DNA of 64,000 bases, from assembly GCA_951802425.1 (NCBI GenBank), contig OX637802.1, forward strand, positions 1,426,001-1,490,000, in the 5' to 3' direction. This document shows, in pieces, positions 23,501 through 33,575 of this stretch. This DNA comes from Clavaria fumosa (Eukaryota; Basidiomycota; Agaricomycetes; Agaricales; Clavariaceae). Position 1 is the stretch's first letter; the number at the start of each line of letters is the position of its first letter. Below the pieces are notes generated by a model, which was not told the origin of the DNA, did no database searches, and saw nothing but the letters and a program-made list of their open reading frames with translations. Both the position numbers and the translations under genes were made by a program.

Positions 23501-24225
23501 CATTTGGTCGCCTAAGACGGATTCCGCCGGGAACAGGGCGGCCGTCTTCAACGGAACCGACTTCAGCACTTCGAATCTGAGAAATTGACAAGGTCACATA
23601 CTTGATTGGAATAAACCGAAATTTCTTGGGGTGTGCCAGATGAGAGGTCGACATATGGACTCGGGTCTGTCGAGATTTCCTGATTGAACGGCACCGTGTA
23701 TCAGCATGTGCGTACACAGACAAGACACAGAGCACACACTCCGTTAATGCTGGAAAGACTGCTTTCCCCTTGACTGCATTCGACAACTGATCGTTCGCCA
23801 ACCTGGTGGTATACAGGCGGCTCAGACTCGGGAATATATCTCCTCCCATGGTCATTGCCCGTATGTTCAGTAACGGGAAGGAACGACACGTTCGCGCTTC
23901 CAATGCTGGCAGAAGGGTAACAATCGATAGACGCCGATTTTTTCTTGACACGGCGATCTCGCAAGCCGCACCTATTGGAGGATATGAGTTCGTGGCCATT
24001 TCCAAGGCGCAGAGTCGCACTCAGCTTGTTGCATAACATAAAGCCACTTGAGCCTCTCCTCCAGATGGGAGTCTTGGAGGCTTTGCATTCAGAACAGGAC
24101 CGATTCTTGGGTCGTCGTCGTCGTGATGGCCGACTGGGGTCGACGGCAATAAAGCAATCCTCGGAGTTCTCTCGAGTGTCATCACCTGCGTGAAATGTGA
24201 TGACCTCAAACTCAGCCATCATCAT
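20513..24225 (-). CDS. GATA-type zinc finger protein, paralogue B with internal tandem exon-block duplication (possibly pseudogene)
   Basis: Inverted copy of GATA gene A. From ATGATGATG (24225): MMMAEFEVITFHAG, CSECKASKTPIWRRGSSGF.LCN | KCGLRDRRVKKKSAS, again with a GC donor. Blocks shared with A include FPAESVLGDQ, IGPQHWLSHFHRRTIDVHF, QPSFDSLVSAAKKALDKLF and IWNYLPVDVIGMASAKLD. Unlike A, the exon block from VKKK to the middle of the gene is present twice (23970-23180 and 23180-22350). The first unit lacks about 85 bp around its 3' splice region; in the second, a donor GTAAGC has become TTAAGC and one acceptor AG is lost. These changes argue for decay or an altered protein, though long frames survive. 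The final exon and stop (20513) are uncertain. Expression evidence would decide gene versus pseudogene. Confidence 0.5.
22350..23970 (-). repeat. Tandem duplication of an approximately 0.83 kb exon block inside GATA gene B
   Basis: Unit a (23970-23180) and unit b (23180-22350) both contain SVKKxS, LLPVTEH, VYQ.GERSD, QGESSLSSI, LTDPS, VDLSSGTPQ, SVYSNQ, AALFPAESV and MIE+T. The junction near 23180 joins sequence matching about 8470 of gene A (GTCATAAGTTGCTGAC) to sequence matching about 7635 (GTGTCAAGAAGA). Confidence 0.75.
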
Positions 24226-24300
24226 ACTAGGAGTCGCTGAGCAACCTGGCGGAGGGGTCAACCCATGTGTGCATAGACGATGCCTTGGAGTACTGGAATA

Positions 24301-24306
24301 TTTATA
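24301..24306 (-). promoter_or_regulatory. TATA box of GATA-finger gene B
   Basis: TATAAA on the minus strand, about 76 bp upstream of the ATG at 24225 (A-rich context TATAAATATT). It corresponds to the TATA box of gene A. Confidence 0.45.
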
Positions 24307-24337
24307 GGAAGGGTACGGATGCCATTACGTAGCCAAT

Positions 24338-24357
24338 ATCCCGGAGCGCTCCGGGAT
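24338..24357. promoter_or_regulatory. 20 bp perfect palindrome containing CGG-N6-CCG
   Basis: ATCCCGGAGCGCTCCGGGAT is its own reverse complement. It sits about 30-50 bp upstream of the gene B TATA box and includes an inverted CGG pair spaced by six bases, the geometry bound by Ppr1-like Zn2Cys6 dimers. Function is inferred. Confidence 0.45.
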
Positions 24358-24374
24358 TGATGGAATTGGTACTA

Positions 24375-25152
24375 CAGTTGAACATGGCATAACGTATCAC
24401 GGGTAAACGTATATTTCGGATAACGTATTGATTTTGGGCCCTAACCAAGTTGGTTTGCGGTAAATTATACGAAAACTGGCATAACGAATAACGTATGGGG
24501 CTGGGCCCCAAAATATACGTTCTTGCGGGCACCCAGGTCCAATTATCAGGCATGATTTGAAATGAAAATACATTTTTTTTTCGGCCTTCCCTTGCAGCGG
24601 GCCAGCACCAGATCCCTATGTCTAACAGCTATGATAGACTATCCGGAAAAAAATTGCCAAAAGACACTCCTGCCAGCTCTGCAATGCCTGTTGATGAGGC
24701 CAAACGAAAAAACTTGACCCTCCACAACTGGTTAACTGTCTTCGCCTATGTGGATCAGCATAAGGGGATGTCGCAAAGTGAGATTGTGGAGCATTTCCGT
24801 ACCAGGTGCGAAGGGGCCCTTGTCTTTACTCAAGCAATGTTATCAAGAAGGCTTGCCGACTGCAACAAGATGGAGAAACGAGGTTTAGCTAAGAAGACTA
24901 GAAGGGGCATGCTTGGACAGACTTGGTGAGGTAGACAATGCACGGATATTGTCACAAGAGGCCCGACGCCTTCGTGGGCATTTGCGAAGACAGCAGGTGG
25001 CGAAGGCGCAGCAGACGACACTGGACCATTTTTGGAAACCGTCACACATCACACATGTCACATAATATGTGACACATAGGTTACCGTATACCCACGATAC
25101 CGTATTAGTTTTAGGGTCTGACCGTCGTTATACGTTATGCCATGTTCAACTG
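24375..25152 (+). mobile_element. Miniature pogo/Tigger-like (Tc1-mariner) DNA transposon, 778 bp, non-autonomous
   Basis: The ends are 23 bp perfect terminal inverted repeats: CAGTTGAACATGGCATAACG plus TAT at 24375-24397 and its reverse complement at 25130-25152. Each end is flanked by TA (24373-24374 and 25153-25154), the target-site duplication of Tc1/mariner/pogo elements, and the TIR begins CAGT as in pogo. Inside are only the two ends of a transposase: an N-terminal helix-turn-helix ORF (24618-24929) and an out-of-frame C-terminal tail (24931-25065). The DDE catalytic core is missing, so the element cannot transpose by itself. It inserted about 150 bp upstream of GATA gene B. Confidence 0.85.
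24618..24929 (+). pseudogene. Transposase remnant: CENP-B/pogo-type helix-turn-helix
   Basis: 103 residues starting MSNSYDRLSGKKLPKD. The core KNLTLHNWLTVFAYVDQHKGMSQSEIVEHFRTRCEGALVFTQAMLSRRL matches the N-terminal DNA-binding part of basidiomycete pogo/Tigger-like transposases (LTL..WL.V..YVDQH...Q..+V..FRT...GAL.F.Q..LSR+L). The ORF stops at TGA 24927-24929. Immediately after, in the +1 frame, 24931-25065 encodes VDNARILSQEARRLRGHLRR followed by QTTLDHFWKPS and a stop, which looks like the transposase C-terminus with a PCNA-binding-type QxxLxxFW motif. The region between, with the DDE triad, has been deleted. Confidence 0.65.
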
Positions 25153-25154
25153 TA

Positions 25155-25452
25155 TGTTGATCAGGTTAATACCTGTTTAAGGTATGCGGTACAAATGATG
25201 GGGTCACAGTAATACAGTATGACATATCAGCGCTGCAGCGGTATAATTGTCATGTCCAAGGTCTGGGTGCGACATGCGATTTTTGGGTTTCTCTGGCTGG
25301 GAGAGTAGCATAAAAATGTTTTTCTTTTGGATACCTGCGATGAATACTACAGTGCCAAATACCTTGGACCCCCGAAGTCAAGTTTTATCCAACTGCTCGA
25401 GCCGATGTACTACATGATGAGCCACGCTGTCTGAACAAACAGAAGGGCTTTA
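25155..25452. other. Intergenic, downstream of the transposon
   Basis: About 300 bp, A/T-rich. Nothing recognised. Confidence 0.3.
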
Positions 25453-26007
25453 CTACAGCCCTTTTGCTTGTCCAGAAGGCGAACCATTCGCTTTTTGCTC
25501 CGGTCCTTTGTCCTCAGTTGGCAGCTCGCCCGAACTGGTCTCTTTCACAATGTTCACAATGCCGTCGGGGTGATCATGTTCCCAGGGGTGATCCATGGTC
25601 CGACCGTAGAGATACTACATTTCAGTTATGACGCTGAGGCCGGTAATGGTAAATCAAAACCTTCAGATCTCGCGATTACTGTATATGAGTAGTAACTTGA
25701 AGGCACCGTCATATCGCCCATGCAAAATATATTTCGGGACAAGTAGAGAAATCACAAATGGCATCCTCACTTTGAAACAAGCCTGTTGTGGTTCATCCAA
25801 GGACCATCGACGCAGCCTCTGTTCAGTTTTCAGAATATGCAACGTGGAGATTCGGATGGTTAGTAGCCCATGTGCATGCGGAGGAGACTTGACCAGATAG
25901 CTCCATGTGATACTGTATTCCATAATGGCCTGCGGGGCGCCGGGGAGAGAAGGTAGATAGGGACTGTAATTGGCGCTGAGGTAGTAGTGGAGGGCGAGGA
26001 AGAGCAT
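25453..26007 (-). CDS. Possible small gene of unknown function
   Basis: Minus-strand pieces look coding but are not assembled with certainty. From an ATG at 26007: MLFLALHYYLSANYSPYLPSLPGAPQAIM, with one hydrophobic start. Near 25600-25453: GRTMDHPWEHDHPDGIVNIVKETSSGELPTEDKG, ending GQAKGL and a TAG stop at 25453. The second piece has a sensible hydrophilic composition and codon pattern. Between them the frame carries stops, so introns would be needed. I recognise no family. It sits between the transposon and the MFS transporter and may be a broken gene. Confidence 0.3.
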
Positions 26008-26052
26008 GGTTACTTACAACAACTGCCTGATGTCAAGTTGACCAATGTCAGG

Positions 26053-26087
26053 GTTCAACGTTCAACGTTCAACGTTCAATGTTCAAC
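26053..26087. repeat. 7-bp tandem repeat (GTTCAAC x5)
   Basis: Five units GTTCAAC, the fourth with one change. A second 7-mer array (CTTCAAG x3) lies at 26273-26293 across the MFS transporter stop codon. Confidence 0.8.
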
Positions 26088-26281
26088 AGTGCTGGTAAGC
26101 TGTTGATGATCTTACATCTGATACTCGACAGCGAAGAGATTCTGACAATGCGCCTGATGAAGCGGTGCTCCCAAACCTCTGATCGATCTGATCCCTCAGG
26201 CATTGGTGCGTTGATAACCAGTAAGGAGAGGAGTGAAAGAAATTTAGTGTTACACCATCGATGTCTATTGAACTTCAAGCT

Positions 26282-28474
26282 TCAAGCTTCAGGGTCAACG
26301 ACTGTATCCGCTTCTACTATTTTCGTTTCCCCAGCTGGCTCCACAGCAGATGCCTTTCCTTTGCCCGTCTCATCTTGGATGTCCGACAAGAAAAAGGTCA
26401 CGATGGTCGCTAGAGCCATCCACGGGATGAGCGAGATGAAGGCCCAGCGAACACCCTCTCGGAACGCATCCCTTACGACGGCCTGCACGTCTGGCGGCAG
26501 CCGTTTGATATTGTCAAGCGACGTCAGGCCGGTCGTCAGTGACAACGATGCCACGTCGCTCAGTGGGAGCGCTCCCGAAGCGACCTTGGACACTATGTAT
26601 GCGCGCACTTTGGCGCTTAGCACGGTCGCGCACTGCGCCAAGCCGATGGTGCCCCCAAAATTTCTCCACTGTGTGGCATATCAGCGGGCCTGAATTCATA
26701 CGCTTTGAGGATGGAGCATACAAAGATCTGCAGAGCGGTAACAATAGCGGCACGGTTGGCGGCTAATGCAAAGCGAGCCTGGATGGCCAGCGCGGCGATC
26801 GACAAACCCACACCGACGCCTGCCATGGCTAAGAACCTGGGCTTGTCTCAGTGCAGGGCAGTTGGCAGGAAGTCCAAATTAACCCACCCGTTTACCATTT
26901 TCTGGTTATTCCTATGCATGCTAAAGGAAATGAGGCCAAGGGATACCGTGGTAATGATCCCAGACGCAATGATAGGGTATCTAGGCTGAAGTGATGATCA
27001 GCGTTAGATTGTGGAATGTGGGCCTAACATTCGGCGTACCTGCTTGAATCTTGCGATGAGTCGTATAGATATCAAGGTACCAGCACCCTATGAGATTCAA
27101 ATTAGTAAAGAGATATTAGTATAAAGATACCCGCGCACCAATCCAGGAGCAAAAAAGACAAGCTGCGCTCCCGACTTCGCCGGTGTAAGATCACGCACTA
27201 CGATCAAGAAGATCGCAACGAAATAGAACATCACTAGAGTCACCATGCCAGACGCAAAAGCACCAATTGAAGTCGCGCAGACGTCGTACGACTTGAAAAT
27301 TTCCAAAGGGATCATTGGTTCAGGGAAAGCCAACATGATTGCCTCGTTACTCTTCCGTTTGTGTATGCGTTCTAGGTAGTATTCCCATAAAATGCAAAGG
27401 ATGAAGAGGAAGCCGCCCAGGCAAAAGCTAACGATGACCTTGGCAGAATCCCAGCGCTCGGTGGAGCCCCAGTTGAGTGCAAGGAGAATAAGAATACCGG
27501 CACCAGCAAACATGAAAGCCCCAACCCAATCAACGAGAAGGAATTTCGTCCAACGTGATCGCTGATCCGAGGATAAGCCTCCTTTGACCTTTCCTCGCAA
27601 GGTAAAGAAGGCGATGACCATTGCGAGAACACAACCAGGCAAACTTGGTCAATAATGCATCAGCTCTGTACATGTCAGAGGCAGAAATGTCCTTACTTGA
27701 TCGCGAAGACCCATCGGAAGCTTGCAGTAATTAGAAAGCCTCCAATAACAGGGCCGACGCTGTACCCTATACCGTAGAGGAAGAAAAGGATCGAAGTCTG
27801 CCAGTTCGTATCTTCGAGAGATCTTGAATCAATCAGTATGACCCGGGGTGCCTGTATAGATGGATGTGGGCGATGCATAAAGTATGCGAGAACCCAATGT
27901 GACATACTGTGAGCAGTCCTGCAGCGCCGATACCAGCAATACCTCGACCAACAAGCATCATTGCCATGTTTCTGGCGCCGGTGCTAAGTGCACTGCCGAA
28001 TATAAACAAGATCAACGAGACTTGGAGAGATGCATGGCGTCCCCATATATCCGCAACTGAGGCAAACAGGGGCAGGAAGACCGTGGAAGTCAGAAGATAG
28101 GCTGTGCCAATGTAACTTTGCAAGTCGAGGCGGTTGAATATGGACTGTAGAGAAGAGCGTATGGCAAAGAATGACAATTCATACAGACTAAACTTACTGC
28201 AATGCGAGTCTGAGCAGTAGCGACGACTAGAATGAGTTCGTGAGCTGGAACGAAAACATAAAACCGCTGTGGGCTTGCCCGTGTAATCCAAGGTTTCCAG
28301 AAAGACGGGGATGGCAAGAGCAAAGCACAGCGTCAGTCGCCACCGTGCTGCCTCAGACAGCCCTCGTTTGGGTTGACCATTTTCTTGCGCCTGGTCTTGT
28401 AAACTGCTCTCCGGAACTGCAGTGACTTCACTAGACGCGCCCGTTTGGGATTTGAAAAGTTTGAGGGAAAACAT
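26282..28474 (-). CDS. MFS transporter, DHA2-like (14-TM drug/H+ antiporter type)
   Basis: From the ATG at 28474: a hydrophilic N-tail (MFSLKLFKSQTGASSEV...), then RWRLTLCFALAIPVFLETLDYT. Further exons encode VVATAQTRIA, LQSYIGTAYLLTSTVFLPLFASVADIWGRH (MFS motif A region), MMLVGRGIAGIGAAGLLT, WQTSILFFLYGIGYSVGPVIGGFLITASFRWVFAI (motif C-like GPVIGG), several more hydrophobic helices (ILILLALNWGST, FYFVAIFLIVVRDLTPAKSGAQLVFFAPGL, GVGVGLSIAALAIQARFAL) and a tail ending VVDPEA. It probably exports small molecules through the plasma membrane; the substrate is unknown. A 7-bp repeat covers the stop codon. It is divergent from BET5. Confidence 0.85.
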
Positions 28475-28831
28475 GTCCCGTCACTAGAGGTGAACGGGTT
28501 TGAGGTACACAAATGACTGCGGAAAGCAAGCACCGCCGAGAAAGTTAGGCGGCGTCATTACGCCGCTTTCGTCTACCTTTACAGCATTATCCTCCCATAC
28601 GATAGGAAGACCTGAGAGAAATTGATGCCCGAGTCGACCAAAAAACGTTCCTCTGTGCTAAGAAAGTTTGGGTTCTGAACCTTGGTGTGCGTGGTGTGCC
28701 TCCAGTCAAAAAAATATTGGAGATTGAAGTTGCTTGGCTATGCTTGCCATTATTTACCAGCGACGGGCGTTCCAAACACCCATTCCTGTAAAGTGCGTAA
28801 GACATCACCGCGCAGTTCAGGTCCGTGAGGA
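28475..28831. other. Divergent promoter region between the MFS transporter and BET5
   Basis: 357 bp between two start codons; no further element recognised. Confidence 0.4.
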
Positions 28832-29577
28832 ATGACCATTTATAGCCTGTACATCTTCGACAGGCGCGTAGGAATTATTCAACTGTTCCGTTCGGTTGCT
28901 TGACATCAATTCATGCGGCAGGCATTGCACATGCGTCTACTACCAAGACTGGCACCGTCTCAAGCAGCCAAAGCCAGCAGCGCCCGGAGCCATCCTGCCC
29001 GCCGTCTCCAGCGCTGTGTCATTCCAGGCACCAAGCAAAGCTAGCGGAATTGGCAGCGGTAGTGGCGGAAGCCCTTCGACGCCCCGTAATTCTCAGTCTA
29101 CCGTTACCTCATCCTCGAGCTTGGCCAGCGAGCCGCCCGCGCAAGGGGCCATACTGCAGCGTCCCCAACAGGTATCGAGTCTTCCTTTTGACGAAGAAGC
29201 TAAGCTCGTATACGGTGTAATTCTTTCCCTGCGAAATATGATCAGGAAGCTCTCTGGACGGTCAGATCATGTTTCCTCACAACTACCAAAATCGCTCTCA
29301 CCAGATGTGCAGGGAAGAACAGTTTTTAGGATACAAGACCTCAACCTACAAGCTTCACAACTTTGAGACAGCGACCGGCTACAAATTTGTTATGCTCAGC
29401 GACCCAGATGCTGAGTCCCTCCGCCCAGTTTTGGGCCAGATATACACTGGATCCTTCGTCGAATATGTCGTACACAATCCACTAGTATCAATGGACTCCA
29501 AGGAACACGGCATAGACAACGAGTACTTCCGTGCCAGCATAGATCGACTTGTCAGGAGTCTTCCAATGTTTCAATAA
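28832..29577 (+). CDS. BET5: TRAPP complex subunit BET5 (TRAPPC1)
   Basis: Three exons. Exon 1 is MTIYSLYIFDR; a GC-AG intron (28864 to about 28921) joins it to HCTCVYYQDWHRLKQPKPAAPGAILPAV. A Ser/Pro-rich insert follows, then LPFDEEAKLVYGVILSLRNMIRKLSG; a second intron (about 29260-29310) leads to REEQFLGYKTSTYKLHNFETATGYKFVMLSDPDAESL, YTGSFVEYVVHNPLV and IDNEYFRASIDRLVRSLP. These are the conserved blocks of Bet5/TRAPPC1, a longin-like core subunit of the TRAPP tethering complex (Ypt1/Rab1 exchange factor) at the Golgi. The Ser-rich insert of about 60 residues is usual for basidiomycete versions. It converges tightly with the Fun30 gene, with 50 bp between stops. Confidence 0.9.
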
Positions 29578-29627
29578 TACTCTCTATTACCTGCTATCTT
29601 TCGATCATGTTACTCGTTAATTTCATA

Positions 29628-32600
29628 TCAACTTGGTATGTCTTCTACCTCCACATCCTGATCCGTCTCCTGTAACGTCAATTTTCTCCTCAAAGTGTTC
29701 ATGAGCGACCTTCGAACTTCCGCTTCCCGAGCGTTCCCTTCGGCGTCTTCATTGTCCCCCGCGACGGCTTCATCCAATGCCAGTTTTGTCTGGCCCAGTT
29801 TAAGCATATCTTCCTCGATTGTTCCTCGTGTGATGAGTTTGATCACTTCTACATCTCTTTTTTGACCGATGCGATACGCGCGATCCTGCGCTTGCCTGTC
29901 GTTGTGTGGATTAAAATCTTGGTCGAACCTAGGCCACTGGCAGGTCAGAAACCGTAGATGGAAGATCAAAGCATGCTGACATGATGACAACACTAGCAGC
30001 TGTCAGGTTAATGCCCATTCCACCCGCCTTTGTTGAAAGCAGAAAGACGTGTATTGAATCGTCTTCCGTGAACTCGTCTACCAACGCTTGCCGTATATCG
30101 ACAGGAGTTGAGCCCGTTAATACTAAAAATTTGAATTTCTTCTTCTTCAAGACCGACTGTAGGATGTCAAGCACTTGCGTGAACTGGGAATGACCTCAGT
30201 TAAGACTTGGTGGTTACAATAGACTTGCTGACCTGAGAGAAGATCAAAACCTTCCGCCCCTCTTCACCAAATTGCTTTAGGAACCTGAGTAACGCATTGA
30301 CCTTCCCAGCGTCAAGATAACACTCGTCACCCCGCAGAAATTTGTGGATAGACTGGTAGGCAGAGATTAGCGTCAGCAAAGCTAGCCGCGCCCTTGAAGA
30401 TCGACGCAGACCTTGTAAGAACGGCAAAATACTTGCAGCTCCGCATCTGTCATGACCTCCATATCCTCCTTAACATACTGAAAGACAGCCTGCCGCTTCT
30501 GGAAGTCGGATTCCTTCATCAGCTGCTTCGCCATCCCTGTCAAGATCCGGTCTGTGAAAAGCGTCCTGAATAGCATCGGATGCAAAGCCGCCTTTCGTAG
30601 GTCCATCAGGACATTCGTGCTGTTTTCGAGATACTTCCTGTCACTCTGTTTCTGAGCACGTATTGGCTTAGGAGGATTACTGGCAGTCGCCTCAGGAGGT
30701 GTTGGCCCTGCACAGGTGTCCCCCTCCATAATCACTTTCCGTGAGCGCCGGAGGGCGTCATTGTAAATGGACTTCTGAAGTGACGTCATATCGCACCATT
30801 CAATGCGCTCTGTTTTCTTTGGTAAGTCCTTCAAGACCTACAAGCAGTAAGGCGTGAGCGAAGAGTATTGGGAGCAATGCCTATGTCTCACTTGGTCCTT
30901 CCTCCGGCGTAATACAAAAGGAGTCATCATCTTCTTGGCCCTCGACACACGGTCCTGAGCCAGTAAGGTCACTTTCGCGTCTCCCTTGACCTTAAAAATG
31001 GCTCGTAGCGAAGTTAAAGAGTCGGCGAACTGGCTGGGCAGGATGAAGTTCATCAGGGACTGCCCGAAGAGCCTTTCAGCATACTTCAAAATGGATCGCG
31101 ACATTGGACATACCACCAGCTCCTGCAGGTTATTCTGCAGTGGGGTGCCTGTTAACAGAAGCCGCCATTTTGATGGAAATTTGAGGAGGGCTTGATAACG
31201 TTGGGATTGGAAGTTTTTAAGCACATGACCTTCGTCAAAAACACAGGTCTACAATATGAGCCGTCAGTGCAATGTTGTTCGTCGAATGCATAATTCCATG
31301 CTCACATCCCACTCGACGCGTCGGAAAAATTTGCGGTCAAAACCATCCCCTTGGGCTAACGCATACGTGGTGACGAGGACTTCCCAGCCTTTGCCGTTCG
31401 CCAGTTTACTGCTCCGAGTATCCAAGAGAGTTTGCCGCAATTGGGGTCTTTCCTCCTTTCCAGCGTAGTATGTTTGTATCGATATTGAAGGCGCAAACCG
31501 CGCAAATTCACGACACCAATTTTCAAGAGTTGAAGACCTGATGGGTACGTAATGACACGGTCTAGCTGCGCGTGTTGCACCGACACTCACGGGACAACCA
31601 CGAGATGAGGGCCTACATTTCCTCGCTCTTTGAGAAGAGCGAAGAAGCTGATCACCTGGATCGTCTTGCCGAGGCCTGTTCATTCATATCTAAGCGAAAG
31701 CAAAAGAACAGAGTCGCGCTCGTGCATACCCATTTCATCCGCCAATATACAGCTGAGCTTCCTTCTATACAGCAACTGAAGCCAGTTCACACCAAGAAGT
31801 TGGTAGTCTTTCAGGCGCACGTTCGCGTCCAATAAAGCTGGTTCCGTCTCGATGTAGTCTTCTGATTTTGGATTCTTCGGGAGGTCAGCGGTGACGATGC
31901 TAAGGGCGCCTTCCTCTGCGTCTGCTGTCACTAGTTTAGAGGATTCCTTGGGAGTCCATTTGGCAATCGCAGCGCGGATCGCCGAGCCAATCTCCTCGCA
32001 TTCTTCGAGTATGCTGTCGACCATATTGTACCCCTCAAATATGGTGAGGCAATCTTCAATCATGCGCGGACTGATTCCTGCCGGCCCTGTCTTCTTTTTC
32101 CCTTGTCCGAGCTTGACTTTGAGGTCGGCAACGGATTCGAACGGTCGCAGGCTGATGATTGCAGAAGCCTGCTCAGTCGTACAACCTTCAGAAATTCTTG
32201 AGTGGGTGTTGTAGGTAATGAGAAATGCACGAAGATTTACCGGTCAGCTCTTGGAGGGCCTCAGCATCCTTGGTGTTGAAATGATCCAGAACCCGTCTGT
32301 CGTTCTGTTTAGGTATAGATACTGGGATTGACGACGGGGCTTGCTTGTGCCCAACGATCTCCGGTTCAGAATCGGATTCGGCAACGACCCTCGTTTTCCG
32401 TATCCGAGGTCCCACAGCAGGGCTTAGAGGGGAGTCTGTCAGATCAATCCTGGTGACGGAACTCGGCGGGGAGGATGGTATTGGCGACGACAAAGTCGGC
32501 CCCGAAATACGGTTGGCATATATCATCGACCGCTTGCCCTTCTCCTTTTCAGCGGCCCGCATCGCGCGCGTGGCTTCGTCTACCTCCTTCACTCTGCCAG

Positions 32601-33575
32601 TCGCTTCGGCCTGTACCCAGGCAGGCTGAGAAAGCAAGGACGTGGCTTGCTTAATGTCACCGTCAGCCTGCTTCCATGCAGCGAGTATGAGGGATGGGGC
32701 ATGTTCGGGCATGGTCACTTTGAACCGCGTGAACCTCGGGTCCTCGGTATCAGTGTGAGGAGTATCTGTCGGTGACGTCTCTTGAGAGTCGGGGCGACGA
32801 CCGCGCATAATGCGCGGCTTCGAAGAGACGGCGAAGGCGACGCCGACGTCTGGGAGCGACTCTTCCGACGAGTTCGAGAGGACAGATAGCTCGGTACCCG
32901 CCCTACGTCGTTGGCCCATACGCTGGACGGCCGGCGAACCGGGAGATGATTGCACAAACAGATCCAGCGGATCGGAAGAGTGGCGATCATGTCTGTGCCA
33001 ACCAGGAGGAGAGGAATGCTCACTGGCCCCGGGTACGTGCGGCGATAGTTTATCTCCCAGACTCTTCAAACCAGCAAAAGACACGTCGTGCGCGCTTGCG
33101 CGGCTCGTGAAGCCGCTAGGAGCCGATAAAAGATCGTGGTTGGCCGTCCTGTTCGAGTGGCCCCAGAAGGCCGCCAGTCCGACGCCAGGTGCAGCCGCCA
33201 CGTCATCATCGCTGGGAGGCTGACGAGGTTGTTGAGGACGATCACTTAGACCGCTTCGTGTAGGACTTGAACTCGGCACCAAGACCGTGCCCAACGACGG
33301 CGTCGAAGTCGGAAAGTACCGTGAGGACACGGTGCCGTCGCGCGACTGAAGGGGCGGCGCGGTAAACTGCGATTGGATTTGCGCTGAAGACGACGAGGAC
33401 GATGCGAACTGCGCACTGAGAGAGGGCCCCTTCTGTTTCTTCACTTTGCTGAACCTGAGCTGTTCTAAAGCGGCTCTCTGATCGCGCGGAGAGTTGTCAC
33501 GGTCAGCAACCTACATGAGAAATTATTCTCAGCGACACTGACTTTGTTAGCCTTGGCAATGGCTTCTACAGACAT
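29628..33575 (-). CDS. FUN30: SNF2-family chromatin remodeller, Fun30/SMARCAD1 type
   Basis: Starts at 33575 with [11 protein letters not shown], then an intron to [28 protein letters not shown]. The N-terminal 400 residues are Ser/Pro-rich, with a CUE-like segment ([34 protein letters not shown]). The ATPase follows: [31 protein letters not shown] (Walker A, across an intron), [23 protein letters not shown] (DEGH box, the Fun30-type variant), [15 protein letters not shown], and helicase C-terminal motifs [32 protein letters not shown] and [18 protein letters not shown]. Fun30/SMARCAD1 slides and exchanges nucleosomes, supporting heterochromatin and DNA-end resection. More than ten short introns. 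The DEGH box and CUE-like region separate it from other SNF2 classes. Confidence 0.9.

Noticed and set aside
24618..24929. Independent host gene with a helix-turn-helix
   Set aside because: It lies wholly inside a TA-flanked TIR element and matches transposase N-termini; treated as element remnant.
26079..26693. 204-codon plus-strand ORF at the end of the MFS gene
   Set aside because: Antisense to conserved transmembrane coding sequence; composition is that of a shadow frame.
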